A model generated the notes under the pieces. That model was given only the letters and a program-made list of their open reading frames with translations. It made no database searches and was not told where the DNA came from. From the NCBI GenBank assembly GCA_964568655.1, contig CAZMRG010000058.1, positions 1 to 18,734 of the forward strand: DNA of 18,734 nucleotides. Reading direction: 5' to 3'. Position 1 is the first letter of the stretch. Every line of letters starts with the position of its first letter. Below, one piece after another: positions 14,120 through 18,734 of the stretch. This DNA is from CAWFKW01 sp964568655 (GTDB lineage Bacteria; Bacteroidota; Ignavibacteria; Tepidaquicellales; OLB5). A program made the position numbers and the translations under genes.

Positions 14120-16273
14120 ATGACTTTTTTAAATCCTGCAATACTTTGGGGACTGCTGGCAGTATCGGTTCCTATCATAATACACATCTTCAACTTAAAA
14201 AGGACAAAAAAGATTGAGTTCTCCACCCTCATGTTCCTTAAGGAAATCCAGCAGTCCAAATACCGCAGGGTTAAGCTTAAACAGCTGCTCATCCTTCTAT
14301 GCAGGATCGCATTTGTGATATTCGCCGTGCTGGCATTTTCACGACCATTTGAAAAAGGATACTTGTTTTCAGGCAACAGTAAAGTGCGGAGCTCTGTATT
14401 GATGATACTGGACGATTCGTTCAGCATGCTGAACCGCGAAGCGCAGAACAGCGATTTTGAAATTGCAAAATCAAAGCAACTTGAAACGCTTAACATTTTT
14501 GATGAAAATGATGAAATATATTTTTCAACGGTTTCTGATTTAGGGAAGCCAAGCAAAACATTTATTTATACCAACATTGATGCGCTTAAAGATACTATAA
14601 AGAATACTAAGGTCTCGGACATCACAAGGGATGTTAATTCCGCAATTTATTTTGCTAACAGGATACTTGAATCATCTTCAAATCCGAATAAAGAAATATT
14701 TTTATACACCGACGGACAAAAGAGTTTTATAAACAGTAACCCGGCGGCATCAACATCAATTAAGATGCCGGAGCTTACAAAGCTGAACGTTATTTTAAGC
14801 GGGTACCGCAAGGGCGCTAACCTGTCAATTGATACGGTAAACATTGTTTCAAAGATTTTCGAAAAGAATAAGGCCGTGAAAATAAAATGCACAGTCTCAA
14901 ATCATAATGTATTTAATGTATCAAACAAAAGCGTTGTGATAACCTCAGAACCAAAGAAATACAGGGATGAAAAAGTTATAGATATCCCCGCAAACTCATC
15001 AGTCGAAGTAGAATTTTCTATCGTCCCGGGCGCTAGTGGATTTATAAACGGCTCGGTTGAGCTTGCCGAAAAAGAAATATCCGACGATGAGATCCCGAAT
15101 GATAACAAACAATATTTCGCTTTTTATGTACCTGAAAAGATAAAAGCGCTTATGGTTTCAGAATCCGCATCGGACCTTGCTTATCTTAAGCTGGCTTTAG
15201 CTTCATCAGAAGAGATGATGAAAGATTCATCAGGCACAAAAGCAGTGTTTTATGACATAGACCAGGTTACAGGCAGCGATCTCTCGAAAAAAGATCTGAG
15301 CGTTTATAACTGCGTAATTATAGTAAACAAGACTTCTTTTACTCCGGATGAGGCAGCTAAGCTGAAAGAATATGTTTATAACGGCGGCGGAGCAGTTATT
15401 TATCCCGGAGCAAATACCAATATAGATAATTACAACAATGTTCTATTAAAAGAACTTGACGTTCCATATATAAACTCAAGATTCACTGCAGGAGAAAATA
15501 TTCAATCATTCAGGTTTGATAATGTAGATGTCAGCCACCCGATATTTGACGGAATGTTCACCCAAAAAACAAACGCTAAAGATAATATTTTAAAAGATTC
15601 GCCTGAAATAAAATCAGGATTTGATTTATTGACCGGTAATAACTCTGAACCGATAATCACGTTAAGCGGTAACAAAAATTTTCTTGTTGAATATTCCAGG
15701 GGTAAAGGCAAAGCGCTTTTGTTTGCCGTGCCTCCGGATATGTCAGCCTCAAATTATCCTGCCAAGACTATTTTCTCGCCGGTAACGGTAAGAAGTATTT
15801 TATACATCTCGCCCGTGAATCCTATTAAACCTGCCATTACAGGCAAAGATTATTTTCTGGATTTCTCAGGATTCGGGAAGCTGGATACTTCAACAATTAA
15901 TATAAGCTCAGCCCCAGGAGATAAGCCTGACGGGCAAATCAAATTAAACGAAAAAAACGATTTGGTAAATCTGAAATATTTCCTTAATTCAAATTCGACT
16001 TACAGGCTGACGCAAAAATCAGCGGCTTTATTTGAGCTTCCCGCTAATTTCGATAAGAACGAGAGCCTGCTTGATAAATACACTGCAAAAGAAATATCAG
16101 GCATCCTTAAAACGCAGCTTGGATCGGATGTGAATATTATCACACCCGAAAGTACATTAACGGCATCCATTCTTGAGCTCAGAACAGGCAAAGAGATGTG
16201 GCAATGGGCGCTTGTACTGGCTCTGCTGTTTCTGCTGGCTGAATTTTTTATCGCAAGATCTATCAAATCATAG
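14120..16273 (+). CDS. BatA-like membrane protein with VWA MIDAS motif
   Basis: This 717-aa inner-membrane protein begins with the aerotolerance-regulator N-terminal domain (BatA type): FLNPAILWGLLAVSVPIIIHIF (3-24) with membrane helix 6-22, the basic NLKRTKKIEFSTLMFLKEIQ stretch, and a second helix about 55-75. A VWA-like domain follows, with MIDAS D98-x-S100-x-S102 (DDSFS). The middle and C-terminal part resemble the glutamine-amidotransferase-like fold seen in such proteins, with GGGAVIYPGANTN around 426-438. A final membrane helix is at about 692-712. BatA-type proteins are usually next to MoxR and DUF58 genes; none is visible here. Their role is in envelope or stress tolerance and is poorly defined. 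There is no Shine-Dalgarno at the start, and no close upstream partner. Confidence 0.85.
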   Translation: MTFLNPAILWGLLAVSVPIIIHIFNLKRTKKIEFSTLMFLKEIQQSKYRRVKLKQLLILLCRIAFVIFAVLAFSRPFEKGYLFSGNSKVRSSVLMILDDSFSMLNREAQNSDFEIAKSKQLETLNIFDENDEIYFSTVSDLGKPSKTFIYTNIDALKDTIKNTKVSDITRDVNSAIYFANRILESSSNPNKEIFLYTDGQKSFINSNPAASTSIKMPELTKLNVILSGYRKGANLSIDTVNIVSKIFEKNKAVKIKCTVSNHNVFNVSNKSVVITSEPKKYRDEKVIDIPANSSVEVEFSIVPGASGFINGSVELAEKEISDDEIPNDNKQYFAFYVPEKIKALMVSESASDLAYLKLALASSEEMMKDSSGTKAVFYDIDQVTGSDLSKKDLSVYNCVIIVNKTSFTPDEAAKLKEYVYNGGGAVIYPGANTNIDNYNNVLLKELDVPYINSRFTAGENIQSFRFDNVDVSHPIFDGMFTQKTNAKDNILKDSPEIKSGFDLLTGNNSEPIITLSGNKNFLVEYSRGKGKALLFAVPPDMSASNYPAKTIFSPVTVRSILYISPVNPIKPAITGKDYFLDFSGFGKLDTSTINISSAPGDKPDGQIKLNEKNDLVNLKYFLNSNSTYRLTQKSAALFELPANFDKNESLLDKYTAKEISGILKTQLGSDVNIITPESTLTASILELRTGKEMWQWALVLALLFLLAEFFIARSIKS

Positions 16274-16566
16274 TTTTTAAGCGGTTTAGATCAGTATTTT
16301 TTCCTTATCCCTTGCATAACTTATCTTAATAATTGTGAATGTTAATACTTCGTTTGATTTATAAAGCATAGAAACTTCACACCTAAAACCTCTTTTAAAG
16401 CACATTTTCAGGAAAATTTCGTCGTATGGTATAAGGCTAATTACAAATATGTAACTCCCTCGAGACCTCAAATTTTCTATTTTAAATATGGTTTTTTTTA
16501 ACTATATTTAAATCCTTATAAATAAAGCGATTAACAGAAATTTTAACTTACCAGGAGATACTCAAA
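16274..16566. other. Spacer before the lipoprotein gene
   Basis: This AT-rich spacer of 293 bases carries no convincing gene. A 61-codon minus-strand frame (16286-16471) begins with TTG, has no ribosome site and was rejected. The last 30 bases hold AGGAG 9 bases before the ATG at 16567, so a plus-strand promoter is expected here, but no clear -33/-7 or -24/-12 element was found. Confidence 0.5.
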
Positions 16567-17430
16567 ATGAGAATGTTCTTAAAAATAGCGGCGGTGGCAG
16601 TATTTGCAGTGACAGCTACAATTTATATTAATGGATGTACAAGCGCAGAGCAGACGACCGCAAAGCTTGCATTCCAGCAAGGCGATTATGCAAAAGCAGA
16701 AACTGAGTTTCAGAAAGAAACAGTACAGAACCCCGCAAATGAAGAAGCGTGGTACTATTTAGGCGCATCAAGAATAATGCTGAAGAAATACCCGGAAGCC
16801 GATGATGCATTCAAACAATACAGAAAGATCGGAAAGAACTCATATTCAGGCGAAATACTAGAAGCATGGACAAGCAGGTACAACAACGGCGCAGATCTGT
16901 TTGAAAAAGGACAGAAGACAAAAGACCTGGATGTGAAGCTTAAGAACTTCCAGGATGCTATCGACGAGTTTAAGGTATGTAAAATTATTCTTCCGGACAG
17001 CGTTGTTGTTGATAAGATCATTAAGAGTATAGAGACCAAAATGGCTGCGTTTACCGTCAATCCAATGATTGATAAAGGCGTAGCTTATGATTCGCTTGGA
17101 CAATATGAAGAAGCAATCGGACAGTATAACCAGGCTTTGGCAAAAGTTGATAAAGGTTCTGATATGTATGACGTTATTGCGTACGACATCGCAGTTTCAA
17201 ATTTGAAATGGGGCGAGAAATTACGAAACGCAAATTCAGACGATCCTGCATACAAAGATAAATATAAAGCGGCTATGCCGTATCTTGAAGACCTGACAAA
17301 TTCCAAAGATGTGAAAACAAAGATCACAGCTTACGATCTGCTCGTTCAGGTTTACGCAAATTTAGGTATGAACGATAAAGCGCTGGATGCGATGAAAATA
17401 AGAGACCAGCTTAAAGCGAATAATAAGTAA
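16567..17430 (+). CDS. TPR-repeat lipoprotein
   Basis: This 287-aa exported protein has a short basic N-terminus, a hydrophobic core (about 5-20) and a probable lipobox INGC with C24 as the lipidation site; N at -2 is atypical. The mature part holds TPR-type helices at about 30-100 (AFQQGDYAKAETEFQKE, then NPANEEAWYYLG) and again at about 168-205 (YDSLGQYEEAIGQYNQAL), so it is likely a protein-binding scaffold anchored in the outer or inner membrane. AGGAG lies 8 bases before the ATG. Its stop and the SppA start share one base (TAATG), so the two are coupled; the lipoprotein may present substrates to, or cooperate with, the peptidase (inference). Confidence 0.8.
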   Translation: MRMFLKIAAVAVFAVTATIYINGCTSAEQTTAKLAFQQGDYAKAETEFQKETVQNPANEEAWYYLGASRIMLKKYPEADDAFKQYRKIGKNSYSGEILEAWTSRYNNGADLFEKGQKTKDLDVKLKNFQDAIDEFKVCKIILPDSVVVDKIIKSIETKMAAFTVNPMIDKGVAYDSLGQYEEAIGQYNQALAKVDKGSDMYDVIAYDIAVSNLKWGEKLRNANSDDPAYKDKYKAAMPYLEDLTNSKDVKTKITAYDLLVQVYANLGMNDKALDAMKIRDQLKANNK

Positions 17431-18365
17431 TGGCAGACGCGACAGCACAGCGTATAGGTTCATCAGGCGCTAAATGGTTCTGGGGAATTTTCCTCAGCCT
17501 TATATTTGTCGGACTGGTGTTTCTGGGCATATGTTTCTTAGCGCTCACTGCGGTTCTGAAAATGGACAGGGGCGGCTATACTTCATTCGGCTCAGGCGAT
17601 AAAATTGCAGTCGTAGAAATAAACGACGTGATAATTTCATCTGAAAAGACAGTCGAAGAAATAAAGAAATTCAGGGAAGATAAGTCGATAAAGGCTATTA
17701 TCATCCGCATGAATACGCCCGGCGGCGGCGTTGCAGCTTCGCAGGAAATTTACGAAGAAGTAAAAAAGACCCGCGACAGCGGCAAGATAATTGTCGTATC
17801 GATGGGTTCGCTTGCGGCAAGCGGCGGATATTATATTTCCATGGGATCCAGTTTAATTGTTGCCAATCCGGGTACATTAACGGGAAGCATCGGAGTGATA
17901 GCTGAGTTCATAAGCATAAAAGATCTTGCCGATAAGCTTGGGATAAACCAAACGGTAATTAAAAGCGGCGAGCTTAAAGACGCGGGCAACCCGTTCCGCA
18001 ATATGAACGATAAAGACAAAGCATATTTTCAGGATGTTGTTGATAACAGCTTCGGGCAATTTTTAGATGTGGTAGCAAAAGAAAGAAAGATGAACAAAGA
18101 TACGCTGATGCAGTATGCAAACGGAAGAGTGTTCACCGGGCTTCAGGCAAAACAAATTGGTTTGATAGATTCGCTTGGCACGTTTGAAGATGCGATAAGA
18201 ATTACATGCAGAATGGCGGGCATCGAAGGCGAACCGAGGATAGTGAGAGAAAGAAAGAAGTTTTCATTCTTCCAGACTCTGCTAGGCGGCACGGTTGAAG
18301 ACGTGACGGCAATAAAACAAAAACTTTTTGAAGAACCTATATTGCAGTACAAGTTTACTCCGTAA
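17430..18365 (+). CDS. sppA: SppA signal-peptide peptidase, short S49 form
   Basis: This 311-aa membrane-bound serine protease of family S49 should degrade leftover signal peptides in the membrane. An N-terminal membrane helix is at about 17-43. The S49 core holds NTPGGG (95-100), the catalytic serine S131 in LAASGGYY, a GTLTGSIGV stretch (148-156) and the catalytic lysine K183 in SGELKDAGNP, with the following FRNM typical of the family. The length fits the short form with a single S49 domain, unlike the double-domain E. coli protein. The start overlaps the lipoprotein stop by one base and has no clear Shine-Dalgarno, suggesting translational coupling. HU lies downstream with its own spacer. 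The catalytic pair is present, so it should be active. Confidence 0.93.
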   Translation: MADATAQRIGSSGAKWFWGIFLSLIFVGLVFLGICFLALTAVLKMDRGGYTSFGSGDKIAVVEINDVIISSEKTVEEIKKFREDKSIKAIIIRMNTPGGGVAASQEIYEEVKKTRDSGKIIVVSMGSLAASGGYYISMGSSLIVANPGTLTGSIGVIAEFISIKDLADKLGINQTVIKSGELKDAGNPFRNMNDKDKAYFQDVVDNSFGQFLDVVAKERKMNKDTLMQYANGRVFTGLQAKQIGLIDSLGTFEDAIRITCRMAGIEGEPRIVRERKKFSFFQTLLGGTVEDVTAIKQKLFEEPILQYKFTP

Positions 18366-18450
18366 CGCCTGAAACACCGGCTGGTTTGATTATTGAATTT
18401 CATATTTTATATATTCCAACAGTCATAATTACCAAATTTAAACATAAGGT

Positions 18451-18734
18451 ATGACCAGAGCAGATATAGCAAACAAAATTGCAACAGCCACCGGCTTAAG
18501 TAAAGTCGAAACCGAAACAGTTGTGGAAGGATTTATATTGTGCGTAATAGATGCGCTAAAGCAGGGCGAGAGTATTGAGATAAGAGGGTTCGGCACATTC
18601 AAAGTGAAGGAACGTAAGCCAAGGATCGCGCGCAACCCCAAGACGGGAGCTAAAGTTGAGCTGGGCAAAAGGTTTGTGCCAATGTTTAAAGTATCAAAGG
18701 AATTCAAAAAAACTGTTAATGACAGTCTGGTTAA
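18451..18734 (+). CDS. HU/IHF-family DNA-binding protein (3' end outside window)
   Basis: Ninety-four codons are visible and the frame is still open at the right edge; the last two bases are an unfinished codon. The chain starts MTRADIANKIATATGLSK and has the HU dimer core, then GFGTFKVKERKPRIARNPKTG (about 46-66), which is the DNA-bending arm with its tip RNP at 61-63, and the closing KRFVPMFKVSKEFK (about 73-86). The usual HU length is about 90-100 residues, so only a few residues are missing. Such proteins bend DNA and, as IHF-type, often help sigma-54 promoters, but I cannot tell HU from IHF here. The start has only AAGG one base before the ATG. Confidence 0.9.
   Translation, partial: MTRADIANKIATATGLSKVETETVVEGFILCVIDALKQGESIEIRGFGTFKVKERKPRIARNPKTGAKVELGKRFVPMFKVSKEFKKTVNDSLV

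Noticed and set aside
14086..14556. 156-codon minus-strand open frame
   Set aside because: It is opposite the BatA-like N-terminus, which has recognised motifs; the antisense frame shows no ribosome site or family features.
16286..16471. 61-codon minus-strand frame in the spacer
   Set aside because: It starts with TTG, has no Shine-Dalgarno and no recognisable protein features.
18382..18397. TGGTTTGATTATTGAA as a possible sigma-54 promoter for the HU gene
   Set aside because: Spacing is right but the C of TGGC and the -12 GC/GT are missing; too weak to call.

Overview
The window is an AT-rich bacterial chromosomal segment. It most likely comes from the Bacteroidota/Chlorobiota/Ignavibacteriota side of the FCB group. 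This placement is inferred from gene families: a BatA-type protein with an aerotolerance N-terminus, a DUF5752 plus TreT pair, a YtxH protein, an Lmo0937-type mini membrane protein, and a small protein of the Bacteroidota family usually mislabelled 'phosphoribosylpyrophosphate synthetase'. There are no tRNAs, rRNAs, insertion sequences or CRISPR arrays. One CDS, an HU-type protein, runs off the right edge.

Left block (1-7500, all minus strand). Three small genes (a secreted 150-aa protein, a 107-aa conserved protein and a 64-aa charged protein) lie downstream of a translationally coupled two-component pair. That pair is a 1523-aa CHASE3/PAS/GAF histidine kinase and an NtrC-type sigma-54 activator. 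The two outer small genes each have a convincing -24/-12 (sigma-54) promoter, and the two promoters share 15 identical bases.

Middle block (7594-13784, plus strand). A third -24/-12-like promoter, divergent from the kinase, precedes a compact run of genes: an unrecognised 58-aa protein, a single-domain receiver, a YtxH protein, a 42-aa and a 49-aa membrane protein, an ECF sigma factor, a fused trehalose-6-phosphate synthase/phosphatase (OtsA-OtsB), a DUF5752 protein and a TreT-like trehalose synthase. The last three genes overlap one another, so two different routes to trehalose are tied together. The block reads as an envelope/osmotic stress programme.

Right block (14120-end, plus strand). 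A BatA-like membrane protein with a VWA MIDAS motif stands alone between two spacers of about 300 bases. It is followed by a TPR lipoprotein directly coupled to a short SppA (S49) peptidase, then the start of an HU/IHF gene.

The main idea from the hunt is a local sigma-54 regulon. The kinase/activator pair is surrounded by three sigma-54-type promoters. Two have TGTC(A/G) dyads about 80-95 bases upstream of their predicted start points and the third has a half-site there, as expected for activator binding sites. Through the middle block this would place trehalose synthesis under the kinase. This is inference from sequence; the promoters and gene order are seen, the regulation is not.
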